Below are positions 16,426-26,189 of a stretch of DNA of 64,000 bases, in pieces. The notes beneath the pieces were generated by a model that ran no database searches, was not told where the DNA came from, and saw only the letters and a list, made by a program, of their open reading frames with translations. This DNA is from Clostridium sp. (GTDB lineage Bacteria > Bacillota > Clostridia > Clostridiales > Clostridiaceae). The stretch covers positions 2,977,958 through 3,041,957 of the forward strand of contig NZ_JAKVOI010000001.1 in assembly GCF_022482905.1 (NCBI RefSeq). The letters are read 5' to 3'. The position numbers and the translations under genes were made by a program. Within the stretch, counting starts at the first letter, position 1, and every line of letters begins with the position of its first letter.

Positions 16426-16632
16426 TTATATAATTTTATAGCATATACCGTTTATCTCAACTATATCTCCTTTGGATAATTTTTTACTTCTTCTATTTTC
16501 AACTATATCATTTAATTTAACTTTCCCGTTCTGTATGTAAAATTTTGCCTCTGAACCAGTAAAAACAGCACCACACCACTTTAAAAAAGAATCCAATTTT
16601 ATTATATCAGTATTTACTTTTATTTCTTTCAT
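16426..16632 (-). CDS. rlbA: S4-domain RNA-binding protein RlbA (YaaA)
   Basis: 68 residues forming a single S4 RNA-binding domain, with the pattern LDSFLKWCGAVFTGSEAKFY followed by GKVKLNDIVENRRSKKLSKGD. It sits between dnaN and recF, like Bacillus yaaA, which is linked to the ribosome large subunit. The product is small and basic. The call rests on domain and synteny together. Confidence 0.88.
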   Translation of the reverse strand: MKEIKVNTDIIKLDSFLKWCGAVFTGSEAKFYIQNGKVKLNDIVENRRSKKLSKGDIVEINGICYKII

Positions 16633-16668
16633 TTTCTATTATCTCCAATATATTGATTTTTATTTTTA

Positions 16669-17778
16669 TTAATTATTTAAAAGTCTAACTGGAAGAATTA
16701 AATAAATACAGTTATTTTTATTTTCATCCTTATTTTTGATAATACATGGACTCACATTACTTGAAAACTCTAACGAAATTTCTTCTTCCTGCATTATTTT
16801 CAATACATCCATAAGATATTTTGAATTAAATGCAATTTGTAATGGCTGTCCTTGCAAAATTATATTTGTTTCCTCTTTAACCATTCCTAATTGAGAATTA
16901 GAGGTTATTATAATACTTTCTTCATCTATGTTCAATTTTATAAGATTGGTATTACTATCTTTAGCTAAGAGTGATGCTCTTTCAATAGAATCCAAAAGTT
17001 CCTCTCTTTTAGCTATGACTTTTGAGTTAAATTCTTCAGGTATTATAGAATTATACTTTATAAACTCGCCTTCTAAAAGTCTTGAAACTATTTTTGTTTC
17101 CTCTAGGTTGAATAATATATGATTTGGTGTGAAGGTTATATTTACATTCTGTTCATTATCCTCTAATATTTTCGAAACTTCATTTAAAGTTTTTGCCGGA
17201 ATAACGGCATTTATTTCATTTTCATTTTTTAGAATTTCTGACCTTAATGCCAATCTGTATCCATCCAATGCAACTAAATTTAAAGTTTCATTTTTTGTTT
17301 CAAATAAAACTCCAGTAAGAATTGGTCTTGTTTCATCTTGAGCTGTTGCAAATATAGTTTCTTTTATCATATTTTTAAGTATATTTTCAGATATTGAGAA
17401 CATCATATTCTCATTTATCTTTGGAAGTTCCGGGAAATCTTCAACATTCATATTTATTATATTAAAATTTGATTTTTCACATAATATTTGAGTTGAATTA
17501 TTTTCTGTAGTTTCTATATATATATCACTATTTGGCAATCTTCTAATTATTTCTCCGAATAATCGTGCGTTTATTACAATTGAGCCTTTCTCATGTATTT
17601 CAGCTGAAATTGTTGTTTCTATAGTTAAGTCTATATCTGATCCGGTCAATATAATTTTATTATCGATTGCTTCGATTAATATTCCATTTAAAATAGGCAT
17701 TGAGGATTTCCCTGTAATTGCTTTTTGTACTGTGAAGATTGCATTTTGTAATTTTGATTTGGTACAATTAAATTTCAT
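16669..17778 (-). CDS. dnaN: DNA polymerase III beta subunit (sliding clamp)
   Basis: 369 residues, a typical beta clamp of three repeated domains, beginning MKFNCTKSKLQNAIFTVQKA. Clamp-family signatures include VALDGYRLALR (~175) and the C-terminal IYLILPVRL, which forms part of the protein-binding pocket. The clamp tethers polymerase to DNA and recruits many repair enzymes. It follows dnaA across a 256-bp spacer containing the unwinding half of oriC. An AGGAGG ribosome site precedes the ATG. Confidence 0.98.
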   Translation of the reverse strand: MKFNCTKSKLQNAIFTVQKAITGKSSMPILNGILIEAIDNKIILTGSDIDLTIETTISAEIHEKGSIVINARLFGEIIRRLPNSDIYIETTENNSTQILCEKSNFNIINMNVEDFPELPKINENMMFSISENILKNMIKETIFATAQDETRPILTGVLFETKNETLNLVALDGYRLALRSEILKNENEINAVIPAKTLNEVSKILEDNEQNVNITFTPNHILFNLEETKIVSRLLEGEFIKYNSIIPEEFNSKVIAKREELLDSIERASLLAKDSNTNLIKLNIDEESIIITSNSQLGMVKEETNIILQGQPLQIAFNSKYLMDVLKIMQEEEISLEFSSNVSPCIIKNKDENKNNCIYLILPVRLLNN

Positions 17779-17784
17779 TTTTTC

Positions 17785-17960
17785 CTCCTGTATAATATAT
17801 ATTTTTTCTTTAAGAATAGATAATTTAGATAATTATCTTTAGTAGTAATAGTAGTAGGGCATGTGAATATGTTAATAACACTTGCAGGTGTTGATAAACA
17901 ACAGAAAAACAAGAAAAATAATTGTGGATAAATAATTTAAAAAAATTGATTTTATCCACA
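17785..17960. other. oriC: oriC unwinding region: AT-rich segment, DnaA-trio and DnaA boxes
   Basis: Between dnaA and dnaN. DnaA boxes: TGTGGATAA at 17923-17931, TTATCCACA at 17952-17960 and a one-mismatch TGTTGATAA at 17889-17897. Beyond them, TAGTAGTAATAGTAGTAG at 17840-17857 is a run of six trinucleotides matching the DnaA-trio pattern that guides DnaA onto single strands in B. subtilis. Next to the trio, 17785-17840 is almost pure A+T, as expected for the melted region. The order box - trio - AT-rich is the known functional order. Confidence 0.8.
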
Positions 17961-18034
17961 TATTAATATAAATAAACAAATATAATTTTTTATTAACAGG
18001 TATAGCTTGAAAAATTATTAACATATGTTTATAA

Positions 18035-19375
18035 CTATGACTGATTTATTCTTTTTGTCAATTCATTTAGTGCATTTTGAAGGCTTTCATCTACTTTTAA
18101 ATTTCCAGATATTTTTTCATAAGCATGAATTACAGTAGTATGATCTCTTCCACCAAATTCTTCTCCTATTTTAGGAAGTGACATATCAGTTAGTTTTCTG
18201 CTTAAGTACATTGCTATCTGCCTTGGAAAGGCAACATTTCTTGTACGTCTTGAAGATTTAAAATCATCCATTCTTAAATTATAATAATTTGCTACAACTT
18301 CTTGTATAAGTTCTATTGTAACTTGTTTGGATTGTTTATTTGAAATGATGTCTTTTAATGCTTCAACAGCTAAATCTATGCTTATTTCTTTATTTGTAAG
18401 AGATGAAAAAGCAACTATTCTTATAAGTGCACCTTCTAATTCTCTTATATTTGATTTAATTTTGGTTGCTATATATACCATTACTTCATTTGGTATTTTT
18501 AATTTTTCTACATCTGCTTTCTTTTTTAATATTGCAATTCTTGTTTCAAAGTCTGGTGCTTGTATGTCTGCTATAAGGCCCCATTCAAATCTAGAAATTA
18601 ATCTATCTTCAAGGGTAGATATTTCTTTTGGAGGTCTATCGCTGGAAAGAATAATTTGTTTGTTCGCTTCATATAATGAATTAAATGTATGAAAAAATTC
18701 TTCCTGTGTTCTTTCTTTGCCTGCTATAAATTGAATATCGTCTATTAATAATACATCTATATTTCTATATTTATTTCTAAATTCAACATTTTTATCATCT
18801 TTTATAGAGTTTACAAGTTCGTTTGTAAATTTTTCTGATGAAACGTAAACTACTTTTGAAGATGGATTGCTTTTTAGTATGTAATGTCCTATAGCATGCA
18901 TTAAATGGGTTTTTCCTAAGCCGACTCCTCCATATATGAATAATGGATTATATGCTTTTGCAGGGGATTCTGCTACTGCAAGTGATGCTGCATGAGCAAA
19001 TCTGTTGCTGTTTCCTACAACGAACGAATCAAATGTATATTTGGGATTTAACATGTTTATAGATTCTTTTTTTATTTTTGATGTTTTTTTTGTATCATTT
19101 GATTCATCTAAAGTTAATGCTTCTTCTTCAGATACTAAGAATTCAATATTGTATTTTTTTGATGTAATAATTTTTAATGTCCTTATTATTTGATCTTTGT
19201 ATTTGTTGTTTAGAACGCCTCGCGTTAAGTCATTTGGTACGCTTAATTTTATTGTATTGTTTTCTAATGATAATGGAGTAATGCTTTTTATCCATGTATT
19301 GAAACTTACTTCTGTAATACCATTTTTTATAATATTTAAAGTTTTGTCCCATAAATCTTGTAAGTAGGCATTCAT
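18035..19375 (-). CDS. dnaA: Chromosomal replication initiator DnaA
   Basis: 446 residues. DnaA binds the origin boxes and melts DNA to start replication. Domain I occupies ~1-80; domain III AAA+ carries Walker [14 protein letters not shown] (~150) and Walker [11 protein letters not shown]; domain IV carries the DNA-binding signature [15 protein letters not shown] (~400). The start is supported by CAGGAGGATAGAG directly upstream. DnaA boxes lie on both sides of the gene, which fits autoregulation and a bipartite origin. Confidence 0.98.
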   Translation of the reverse strand: MNAYLQDLWDKTLNIIKNGITEVSFNTWIKSITPLSLENNTIKLSVPNDLTRGVLNNKYKDQIIRTLKIITSKKYNIEFLVSEEEALTLDESNDTKKTSKIKKESINMLNPKYTFDSFVVGNSNRFAHAASLAVAESPAKAYNPLFIYGGVGLGKTHLMHAIGHYILKSNPSSKVVYVSSEKFTNELVNSIKDDKNVEFRNKYRNIDVLLIDDIQFIAGKERTQEEFFHTFNSLYEANKQIILSSDRPPKEISTLEDRLISRFEWGLIADIQAPDFETRIAILKKKADVEKLKIPNEVMVYIATKIKSNIRELEGALIRIVAFSSLTNKEISIDLAVEALKDIISNKQSKQVTIELIQEVVANYYNLRMDDFKSSRRTRNVAFPRQIAMYLSRKLTDMSLPKIGEEFGGRDHTTVIHAYEKISGNLKVDESLQNALNELTKRINQS

Positions 19376-19620
19376 CCTCTATCCTCCTGTCTTGCATAAT
19401 AAAAGCACAATATATAAACAGTATATAAACAATTTATTATAATTACTTTCCATGTGTTTATAAAAATATTCACATGTTTATAACATTGGTAATATTTTTT
19501 TTGGATATTATATTATAAACAATGAAATAATAATAAAAATAACATTATCAACATAAATTATTAATATAATAAGCCTTGATATAACTGACATTAGAAAAGT
19601 GAAAAAAATATAAAAACATG

Positions 19621-19741
19621 TTATCCACATATTTATCCACAGCTGTGGATAAATATTATTAAAATTGACTTATACACAATTCTCTATTTATAATATCAAA
19701 ATAAAGATACCTATTCAAGAAGTTATCCACAAAAATATATG
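19621..19741. other. oriC: DnaA-box cluster upstream of dnaA (second half of oriC)
   Basis: Four exact 9-mers in 120 bp: TTATCCACA at 19621-19629, 19633-19641 and 19733-19741, and the opposite orientation TGTGGATAA at 19644-19652, plus the near match TTATACACA at 19670-19678. The wider stretch 19376-19814 has no gene and is very AT-rich with several ATGTTTATA-like words. This is the incC-type half of a bipartite Firmicute origin. Confidence 0.85.
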
Positions 19742-19814
19742 CTATTGATAGTTTAAAAATTAACAATGATTTATTTTTAAGTGTTTATGGTTTATGAATG
19801 TTCAAGAAATTGTG

Positions 19815-19843
19815 TTGACATTAAAGAGTAGTGAATATATAAT
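19815..19843 (+). promoter_or_regulatory. rpmH-rnpA promoter
   Basis: A perfect consensus promoter: TTGACA at 19815-19820, a 17-bp spacer and TATAAT at 19838-19843. It lies about 140 bp upstream of rpmH and faces away from dnaA. Confidence 0.88.
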
Positions 19844-19932
19844 TTAATAGTAAAACTTTAAAAATTAATAAATAAAATAAAGTTTAAAACTGTTTTAGCA
19901 GATAAAAATAATACAGTAGTATATATGATATA

Positions 19933-19984
19933 GAAGGGAGGCAGAACTGCTGCTAATATTTATTTAAGTAGTAGTTAAATTGTT
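19933..19984 (+). promoter_or_regulatory. rpmH translation start region with hairpin between Shine-Dalgarno and start codon
   Basis: The only strong ribosome site, GAAGGGAGG at 19933-19941, lies 43 nt before the rpmH ATG. Between them AACTGCTGCT (19945-19954) can pair with AGTAGTAGTT (19967-19976) through ten pairs including G-U. Folding this hairpin leaves 11 nt between the ribosome site and the ATG. A TAA at 19976-19978 excludes an upstream in-frame start. Confidence 0.55.
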
Positions 19985-20119
19985 ATGTGGATGACTTATC
20001 AGCCAAAGAAAAAACAGAGAAAAAGAGAACATGGTTTCAGAAAGAGAATGAGAACTTTATCTGGAAGAAATGTTATTAAAAGAAGAAGACAAAAAGGTAG
20101 AAAGAGATTATCAGCATAA
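19985..20119 (+). CDS. rpmH: 50S ribosomal protein L34
   Basis: 44 residues starting [20 protein letters not shown] and ending GRKRLSA, the standard L34 size and sequence with its very basic core. It is a structural protein of the large subunit. The gene is directly upstream of rnpA, the conserved bacterial arrangement. The ATG at 19985 is preferred because clostridial L34 proteins share the M-x-MTYQP start, although no ribosome site lies at normal distance from it. Confidence 0.95.
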   Translation: MWMTYQPKKKQRKREHGFRKRMRTLSGRNVIKRRRQKGRKRLSA

Positions 20120-20142
20120 GGGCCACTTTTTGGGGCCTTTTT
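20120..20142 (+). terminator. Hairpin with T-run after rpmH (partial terminator)
   Basis: GGCCAC (20121-20126) pairs with GGGGCC (20132-20137), with one mismatch, and is followed by TTTTT. It sits just after the rpmH stop and before rnpA and could lower rnpA expression relative to rpmH. Confidence 0.6.
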
Positions 20143-20176
20143 CTGCAATGTAGAAAAAAGAGGAGTACAGTATATA

Positions 20177-20506
20177 ATGATTTTTGGATTAAAAAAAAAT
20201 GCAGAGTTTAGGGTCGTCTATAAAAGAGGCAAATCTTTTTCTAATAATTTATTAGTACTTTACATATATAGAAATAATAAGAGTTTTAATAAATTAGGTG
20301 TATCTGTAAGTAAAAAAGTAGGTAAGAGTGTCGTCCGAAATAGGATTAAACGATTAATAAAGGAAAGTATTAGGTTAAATTGTGATAATCTAAAAGTAGG
20401 ATACAATATGGTTTTTATAGCTAGAAATGCATCAAATGATAAAAGTTACAGAGATATAGAGACTAGTGTTAAATATTTAATAAAAAAGGCAGGTTTGTAT
20501 AAATAA
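20177..20506 (+). CDS. rnpA: Ribonuclease P protein component
   Basis: 109 residues, the usual size. The RNase P protein helps the catalytic RNA remove tRNA 5' leaders. The signature [14 protein letters not shown] (RNR motif, ~residues 54-67) is present with the preceding SVSKKVGK strand. It ends immediately before yidD with no gap, and is part of the rpmH-rnpA-yidD-yidC-jag operon. Confidence 0.96.
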   Translation: MIFGLKKNAEFRVVYKRGKSFSNNLLVLYIYRNNKSFNKLGVSVSKKVGKSVVRNRIKRLIKESIRLNCDNLKVGYNMVFIARNASNDKSYRDIETSVKYLIKKAGLYK

Positions 20507-20716
20507 ATGAAAATACTTTTAATTTATTTGATAAAATTTTATATAAACTATATTTCACCTTTAAAAAGACCATGTTGTAGGTTTTACCCAACTTGTTCAC
20601 AATATTCTTTAGAGGCTATTTATAAATATGGGGCTATAAAGGGTGGTTTTATGTCTATAATGAGAATAATAAGGTGCAATCCATTAAGTAAAGGTGGATA
20701 CGACCCGGTTAAATAA
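20507..20716 (+). CDS. yidD: Membrane protein insertion efficiency factor YidD
   Basis: 69 residues with the YidD signature [18 protein letters not shown] and the following [19 protein letters not shown]. It is an amphipathic inner-face membrane protein that assists YidC-dependent insertion. The ATG directly follows the rnpA stop, so translation is probably coupled. Confidence 0.93.
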   Translation: MKILLIYLIKFYINYISPLKRPCCRFYPTCSQYSLEAIYKYGAIKGGFMSIMRIIRCNPLSKGGYDPVK

Positions 20717-20732
20717 TTGCCAGGAGGTTAAT

Positions 20733-21383
20733 ATGCAATATCTATACAAGGCTTTTGTTCAATTTTTTGAGTACCTACATAGAGGAGTAGTTTCGGTAGT
20801 TCCAGATCAAAATATTTCTTATGGTTTGGCTATAATTTTAATGACTATAATAATTAGGGTGTTAATATTACCTTTAGGTGTAAAACAGATTAGATCTTCA
20901 TTAGTAATGAATAAAATTCAACCTGAAGTTAAAAAAATGCAAGAAAAGTATAAGAAAGATCCCCAAAGAGCACAAAAGGAAATGATGAAACTTTACAAAG
21001 AAAAAGGTGCTAGTCCCTTTAGTGGATGTCTGCCACTTCTTATTCAATGGCCGATACTTTTAGCATTGTACTATGTATTTAATCATTTAACGGGAATAAA
21101 TGGTATTGGTTTTCTATGGATAAAGGATTTAGGAAAACCTGATATGGTTCTTGCAGTTTTATCAGGATTGACTACATTTCTTTCAGGATGGTTAATAATG
21201 CCTTCTGATGATAGTGCCCAAGCGAATCAGAGTAGAAAAATGAACATAGGTATGGGAATATTTATGATTTTTATAAGTTGGAAGTTAAAATCTGCACTAG
21301 TACTTTACTGGGTAGTTAGTAACTTGATTCAAATTGCACAGAATTTTGTAATAAAGAGAATTGAAGAAAAAAGGGTTGGCTAG
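20733..21383 (+). CDS. yidC: Membrane protein insertase YidC
   Basis: 216 residues, the short Gram-positive form of the YidC/Oxa1/Alb3 insertase. Five hydrophobic segments are visible. The first contains the conserved arginine of the hydrophilic groove (MTIIIRVLILPLG). A charged coiled-coil hairpin follows (KKMQEKYKKDPQRAQKEMMK). The start at 20733 has CAGGAGG seven bases upstream; a frame-open upstream extension to 20694 overlaps yidD and is not supported. Confidence 0.93.
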   Translation: MQYLYKAFVQFFEYLHRGVVSVVPDQNISYGLAIILMTIIIRVLILPLGVKQIRSSLVMNKIQPEVKKMQEKYKKDPQRAQKEMMKLYKEKGASPFSGCLPLLIQWPILLALYYVFNHLTGINGIGFLWIKDLGKPDMVLAVLSGLTTFLSGWLIMPSDDSAQANQSRKMNIGMGIFMIFISWKLKSALVLYWVVSNLIQIAQNFVIKRIEEKRVG

Positions 21384-21410
21384 TAAGTTTAGGGGGTGAC
21401 TGATTACGGC

Positions 21411-22037
21411 ATGAAGGTTTTGGAAGTAACCGGAAAAACGGTAGAGGATGCTTTAAATAATGCATTATCAGATTTGAGGGTAACTAAAGATAGAGTTGAA
21501 ATTGAAGTTTTGGATTCTGGTAATAAGGGTTTTCTAAATTTGATAGGCTCTAGGCCGGCTAGAATAAGGGTTAAGTTAAAGAGAGATTATATAAAAGAAG
21601 TCCAGGTTTTTATAAGAAATATTTTAGATTGTATGAAGATAGAAGCAGAGGTTATAATAAAAGAAGAAAACAATACAGTAAAAATAAATTTATCTGGATC
21701 GGATATGGGAATACTTATAGGATATAGGGGTGAAACATTAGATGCCCTGCAGTATATTATAAGTCTTATAGTCAATAAAGATCACAATATGGAATATAAG
21801 AGGGTAATTTTAGATACGGAAAATTACAGGTATAAAAGAGAGGAAACTTTAAAAAGACTTGCCAAAAGGGTTGCTGAAAAGGTAAAAAGGACAGGAAGAA
21901 CTGTAAAGTTTGAACCAATGAATCCCTATGAGAGAAGAATAATTCATTCTACGCTTCAAAATGATTATTATGTTAATACTTATAGTGAAGGTCAAGAACC
22001 TTTTAGAAGAGTTGTAGTAAGTTTGAAGAAAGCCTAA
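21411..22037 (+). CDS. jag: RNA-binding protein Jag/KhpB
   Basis: 208 residues with the three-part Jag architecture: an N-terminal Jag_N domain ([19 protein letters not shown]), a central KH domain ([19 protein letters not shown]) and a C-terminal R3H domain ([18 protein letters not shown]). It is known to bind RNA, partner KhpA and influence cell elongation and sporulation (SpoIIIJ-associated). The ATG at 21411 has AGGGGGTG at good distance; a GTG at 21396 is too close to any ribosome site. Confidence 0.92.
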   Translation: MKVLEVTGKTVEDALNNALSDLRVTKDRVEIEVLDSGNKGFLNLIGSRPARIRVKLKRDYIKEVQVFIRNILDCMKIEAEVIIKEENNTVKINLSGSDMGILIGYRGETLDALQYIISLIVNKDHNMEYKRVILDTENYRYKREETLKRLAKRVAEKVKRTGRTVKFEPMNPYERRIIHSTLQNDYYVNTYSEGQEPFRRVVVSLKKA

Positions 22038-22052
22038 TTTGGCTTTCTTTTT
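22028..22052 (+). terminator. Terminator-like hairpin after jag
   Basis: GAAAGCC (22028-22034) pairs with GGCTTTC (22041-22047) over a 6-nt loop containing the jag stop, followed by TTTTT. It is short and may be leaky; mnmE begins 33 bp later. Confidence 0.6.
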
Positions 22053-22084
22053 GTTTAGATTCTAGTTTTAAAGGAGTGAAGTTA

Positions 22085-23464
22085 ATGAGGGAGTTTGATA
22101 CTATAGCGGCAATTTCCACGTCTCCTGGAGAAGGTGGTATATCCATTATAAGAGTTTCTGGAAGTAGAGCTCTTGCGATAGTAAATGATATATTCAAGAG
22201 TAAAAATAATAGAAAGTTACTAGATATAAAACCTTATTCCATGAGATATGGATTTATATTTGAAAAAAATACAGAGGAATTATTGGATGAAGTAATAGTA
22301 ACATTTATGAAAGCTCCGAGAAGTTATACAACTGAAGATACTGTCGAAATAAATTGTCATGGAGGTATTGTAAGTACAACTAAAATATTGGATGAAGTTA
22401 TCAAAAATGGAGCAAGGCTTGCGGAACCGGGAGAATTCACAAAAAGGGCATTTTTAAATGGAAGAATTGATTTAAGTCAGGCAGAGGCTGTTATAGACAT
22501 AATAAGAGCTAAAACTGAAATATCAATGAAATCTGCACTTAATCAATCATTTGGAAGTATTTCAAAGAAAATAGATCCATTAAAGGAAAAGCTACTTAAT
22601 TTAATTGCGAGTATTGAAGTTACAATTGATTATCCGGAGGAAGATTTGGAGGAAGTAACTTCTAATGAAGTTGATTCACAATTGAAGGTTGTTATATGTG
22701 AGTTGAATAACATTCTAAAAGGTGCAGATGAAGGAAAAATAATTAGAGATGGTCTGAGTACTGTAATAGTTGGAAAACCAAATGTAGGAAAATCATCTCT
22801 TTTGAATGCTCTTACAATGGAAAATAGAGCAATAGTAACAGACATTCCTGGTACTACAAGGGATGTTATAGAAGAACATATAAATATAGAGGGTATTCCA
22901 ATTAAAATAATTGATACAGCAGGTATCAGAAAAACTGAAAATATAGTTGAAAAAATAGGTGTCAAAAAGTCTAAAGAGAAGATAAATGAAGCGGATTTGG
23001 TTATACTGATGTTAGATTCCAGCAAACCGCTAGATGATGAAGATAGGGAAATAATAGAGTATATAAAAAGTAAAAAATATATTATAATGTTAAATAAAAG
23101 CGATTTGGGCAATAAAATAGATTTACAATATATTCAAGGCCTGAATTCAAATTTTATAGTAAAGACGTCTTTGAAAACTGGTGAAGGTTTAGATAGTATA
23201 AGAACTTTTATAAAAAAATTATTCTTTAATGGCCAAGTAAAGTTTGATAGTTTTGTTGTAACAAATTCAAGGCATAAAGAAGCTTTAATTAAGGCTAAAA
23301 ATAATTGTATTCAAGCGCTTGATACTTTAAAAAACACCAAGGCAATTGATCTTGCTTCTATTGATCTTAGAAATGCATGGTCAAGTCTTGGAGAGATAAC
23401 TGGTGATACTCTTCAGGAGGATATAATTAATAAAATATTTTCAAAATTTTGTTTAGGAAAGTAG
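22085..23464 (+). CDS. mnmE: tRNA modification GTPase MnmE (TrmE)
   Basis: 459 residues. With MnmG it makes the (carboxymethyl)aminomethyl modification at wobble U34 of several tRNAs. An N-terminal folate-binding domain ([20 protein letters not shown]) precedes a helical region and an inserted G domain: G1 [15 protein letters not shown]3 DTAG, G4 NKSD. The C-terminal FCLGK holds the catalytic cysteine. The start at ATG 22085 has AAGGAG eight bases upstream; the in-frame GTG at 22076 overlaps that site. Confidence 0.96.
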   Translation: MREFDTIAAISTSPGEGGISIIRVSGSRALAIVNDIFKSKNNRKLLDIKPYSMRYGFIFEKNTEELLDEVIVTFMKAPRSYTTEDTVEINCHGGIVSTTKILDEVIKNGARLAEPGEFTKRAFLNGRIDLSQAEAVIDIIRAKTEISMKSALNQSFGSISKKIDPLKEKLLNLIASIEVTIDYPEEDLEEVTSNEVDSQLKVVICELNNILKGADEGKIIRDGLSTVIVGKPNVGKSSLLNALTMENRAIVTDIPGTTRDVIEEHINIEGIPIKIIDTAGIRKTENIVEKIGVKKSKEKINEADLVILMLDSSKPLDDEDREIIEYIKSKKYIIMLNKSDLGNKIDLQYIQGLNSNFIVKTSLKTGEGLDSIRTFIKKLFFNGQVKFDSFVVTNSRHKEALIKAKNNCIQALDTLKNTKAIDLASIDLRNAWSSLGEITGDTLQEDIINKIFSKFCLGK

Positions 23465-23473
23465 GTATATTGC

Positions 23474-25357
23474 ATGGAATACTTTTCAGGGAAATATGAT
23501 GTTATAGTAGTAGGTGCAGGTCATGCTGGATGTGAGGCAGGCCTTGCTGCAGCTAGAATAGGATGTAAAACTTTGGTTTGTACTATGAATTTGGACAGCG
23601 TGGGATTTATGCCTTGTAATCCAAATGTAGGAGGTACTGCGAAGGGACACCTTGTTAGGGAAATAGATGCATTGGGTGGTGAAATGGGAGTAAATATTGA
23701 TAATACATTTATACAATCCAGAATGTTGAATATTTCCAAAGGACCGGCAGTACATTCTTTGAGAGCCCAAGCTGATAAGAAACGTTATTCAGAAAGAATG
23801 AAATTTGTACTTGAAAAGCAAGAAAATCTGTATTTAAGACAATTAGAGGTTATTAGTATAAGGACAGATGATAATAATAGAGTATGTGGAGTGCTTACAA
23901 AAAATGGTGCTTATTTTGAAACTAAAGCTGTTGTTTTGGCTACAGGAACTTATTTGAAAGGTAAAGTGATTATTGGAGATGTAAGTTATAGTTCTGGTCC
24001 AAATGGATTTATGCCAGCAAAGGATCTGTCACAAAGCTTAATAGATTTGGGTATAGAATTAAGGCGTTTTAAGACTGGTACACCTGCAAGAGTAAATAAA
24101 GAAAGTGTAGATTTTTCTAAAATGGTGGAGCAAAAAGGAGATAGAAATATAGTCCCATTTTCATTTATGAGTGATTCAATAGACAGGGAACAGATATCCT
24201 GTTATCTTACTTATACTACTCATGATACATTAAAAGTTATACGTGAAAATATAAACAGATCTCCACTTTATAATGGTTCTATTAAATCTGTAGGTCCAAG
24301 ATATTGTCCATCTATTGAAGATAAAATTGTTAGATTTCCTGATAAAGAAAAACATCAAATATTTATAGAACCTGAGGGAGAGAATACGAATGAATTATAT
24401 GTCGACGGGGCATCTACATCAATGCCTGAAGATGTACAAATTGACATGTATAGGACAATAACAGGGTTAGAAAATGTGGAATTCTTAAGGACCGGATATG
24501 CTATTGAATATGACTGTATAAATCCTCTACAGTTAAAACTTTCATTGGAATTTAAAAATATTGAAGGTTTATTTGGAGCAGGTCAGTTAAATGGAAGCTC
24601 AGGTTATGAGGAAGCTGCTTCCCAAGGATTAATAGCAGGAATCAATGCTGCTCTAAAGGCAAAAGTGGAAAATCCTTTTATTCTGAAGAGATCTGATGGA
24701 TATATAGGAGTTTTGATAGATGATTTAGTTACTAAAGGTACAGAGGAGCCTTATAGGATGATGACATCAAGAGCTGAATACAGGCTAATACTTAGGCAGG
24801 ATAATGCTGATTTGAGGCTGACACAGCTTGGATATGATATTGGGCTTGTAACTGAGTTGAGATATAAAAAATTTTTAGAGAGAAAAAAAGCTATATATAG
24901 AGAAATAGATAGAATTAAAAATGTAAGTATTACACCTAAAAAGTTTGTAATTGAATTTCTTGAATCATTAGGTTCATCTGAGCTGAAAAAGCCTGAGAGT
25001 CTATATGATCTTATAAAAAGACCAGAACTTGATTACTTTAAATTAAAATATTTGGATGAAGATAGAGAAAACCTGAATATAGATGTTCAGGAAGAAGTAA
25101 ATATAATTTCAAAGTATGAAGGGTATATTACAAAGCAGATGGAACAGATAGCTCAATTTAAAAAATTTGAAAATAAGACTATTTCTCAGAATATAGATTA
25201 CGATAAAGTAAAAGGTCTTAGAATTGAGGCTATACAGAAATTGAAAAAAATAAGGCCTGTAAGTATAGGTCAAGCTTCTAGAATTTCAGGAGTTTCACCA
25301 GCTGATATTTCTGTCTTGATGATTTATCTGGAAAAGATGAGGAGAAAAAACAATTAA
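23474..25357 (+). CDS. mnmG: tRNA uridine-5-carboxymethylaminomethyl modification enzyme MnmG (GidA)
   Basis: 627 residues, the normal length. It is an FAD protein that partners MnmE in U34 modification. The FAD motif is near the N-terminus ([20 protein letters not shown]). GidA signatures [19 protein letters not shown] and [20 protein letters not shown] follow, with a C-terminal helical domain for MnmE binding. It starts 9 bp after mnmE and is followed closely by rsmG. Confidence 0.97.
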   Translation: MEYFSGKYDVIVVGAGHAGCEAGLAAARIGCKTLVCTMNLDSVGFMPCNPNVGGTAKGHLVREIDALGGEMGVNIDNTFIQSRMLNISKGPAVHSLRAQADKKRYSERMKFVLEKQENLYLRQLEVISIRTDDNNRVCGVLTKNGAYFETKAVVLATGTYLKGKVIIGDVSYSSGPNGFMPAKDLSQSLIDLGIELRRFKTGTPARVNKESVDFSKMVEQKGDRNIVPFSFMSDSIDREQISCYLTYTTHDTLKVIRENINRSPLYNGSIKSVGPRYCPSIEDKIVRFPDKEKHQIFIEPEGENTNELYVDGASTSMPEDVQIDMYRTITGLENVEFLRTGYAIEYDCINPLQLKLSLEFKNIEGLFGAGQLNGSSGYEEAASQGLIAGINAALKAKVENPFILKRSDGYIGVLIDDLVTKGTEEPYRMMTSRAEYRLILRQDNADLRLTQLGYDIGLVTELRYKKFLERKKAIYREIDRIKNVSITPKKFVIEFLESLGSSELKKPESLYDLIKRPELDYFKLKYLDEDRENLNIDVQEEVNIISKYEGYITKQMEQIAQFKKFENKTISQNIDYDKVKGLRIEAIQKLKKIRPVSIGQASRISGVSPADISVLMIYLEKMRRKNN

Positions 25358-25376
25358 TATTGGAGAAAAGTATATT

Positions 25377-26090
25377 ATGGATTATTTTAATGTTATGGAA
25401 AAGGCATGCTTGGATGTTGGTGTTGATTTTAATCTGCAAAAGTATAATAAGTTTATTAAATATAAAAATTTACTGCAGATGTGGAATAAAAAAATAAATT
25501 TAACAACTATAAGCGAAGATAGTGAAATAATAAAAAAACATTTTATAGATTGTATAAATGTTTTTAAGTTCGACCCTTTAAAAAGTGCATTGAATTTCAT
25601 TGATGTTGGTACCGGAGCTGGTTTTCCCGGAATACCAATGAGTATAATTAGGCCGGAGGCAAATTTTGTTTTACTTGATTCTCTAAATAAAAGAATAAAT
25701 TTTTTAAATCAGGTTCTGTGTGAATTGAATCTACATAAAGTTTATGCAGTTCATGGAAGAGCTGAAGATATGGCAAGAAAAAATGAATATAGAGAATGTT
25801 TTGATGCAGCAGTTTCACGGGCTGTAGGAAATTTGGCAATTCTAAGTGAATTATGTATTCCTTATATAAAAGTAAATGGTTATTTTGTGGCACTGAAAGG
25901 ACCTTCTGTACAGGATGAAATTAAGGAAAGTGAAAATTCTATTGCCTTATTAGGTGGTAAATTAGAAGATATTATTAAAATAGAGGATAGTGAATTAAGG
26001 CATAATTTAGTAATAATAAAGAAAGTAAAAACTACATCCGTTAAATATCCGAGAAGATCAGGAGTTATTTCAAAAAAGCCGTTAAAATAA
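25377..26090 (+). CDS. rsmG: 16S rRNA (guanine527-N7)-methyltransferase RsmG
   Basis: 237 residues of the GidB/RsmG family. It methylates G527 of 16S rRNA using S-adenosylmethionine. The cofactor loop is [14 protein letters not shown] (~residue 78), with [14 protein letters not shown] after it and [17 protein letters not shown] in the core. It ends with a lysine-rich tail. It starts 19 bp after mnmG, closing the mnmE-mnmG-rsmG unit. Confidence 0.95.
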   Translation: MDYFNVMEKACLDVGVDFNLQKYNKFIKYKNLLQMWNKKINLTTISEDSEIIKKHFIDCINVFKFDPLKSALNFIDVGTGAGFPGIPMSIIRPEANFVLLDSLNKRINFLNQVLCELNLHKVYAVHGRAEDMARKNEYRECFDAAVSRAVGNLAILSELCIPYIKVNGYFVALKGPSVQDEIKESENSIALLGGKLEDIIKIEDSELRHNLVIIKKVKTTSVKYPRRSGVISKKPLK

Positions 26091-26189
26091 AAGTATTAAT
26101 TTGTCGTACGAAAACTATAAAAATTAGAAGGATTTTAATAAAAAAAAGAGAAATGTTAACAATAGGAAGTGTAAGAGGGATGGTTAAGC

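Noticed and set aside
17876-17892. AACAC..GTGTT inverted repeat in the origin as a regulator site
   Set aside because: Only five pairs per arm and overlapping a weak DnaA box; too short to support.
20694-20732. YidC start at 20694
   Set aside because: It would overlap yidD and lacks a ribosome site; CAGGAGG fits the ATG at 20733.
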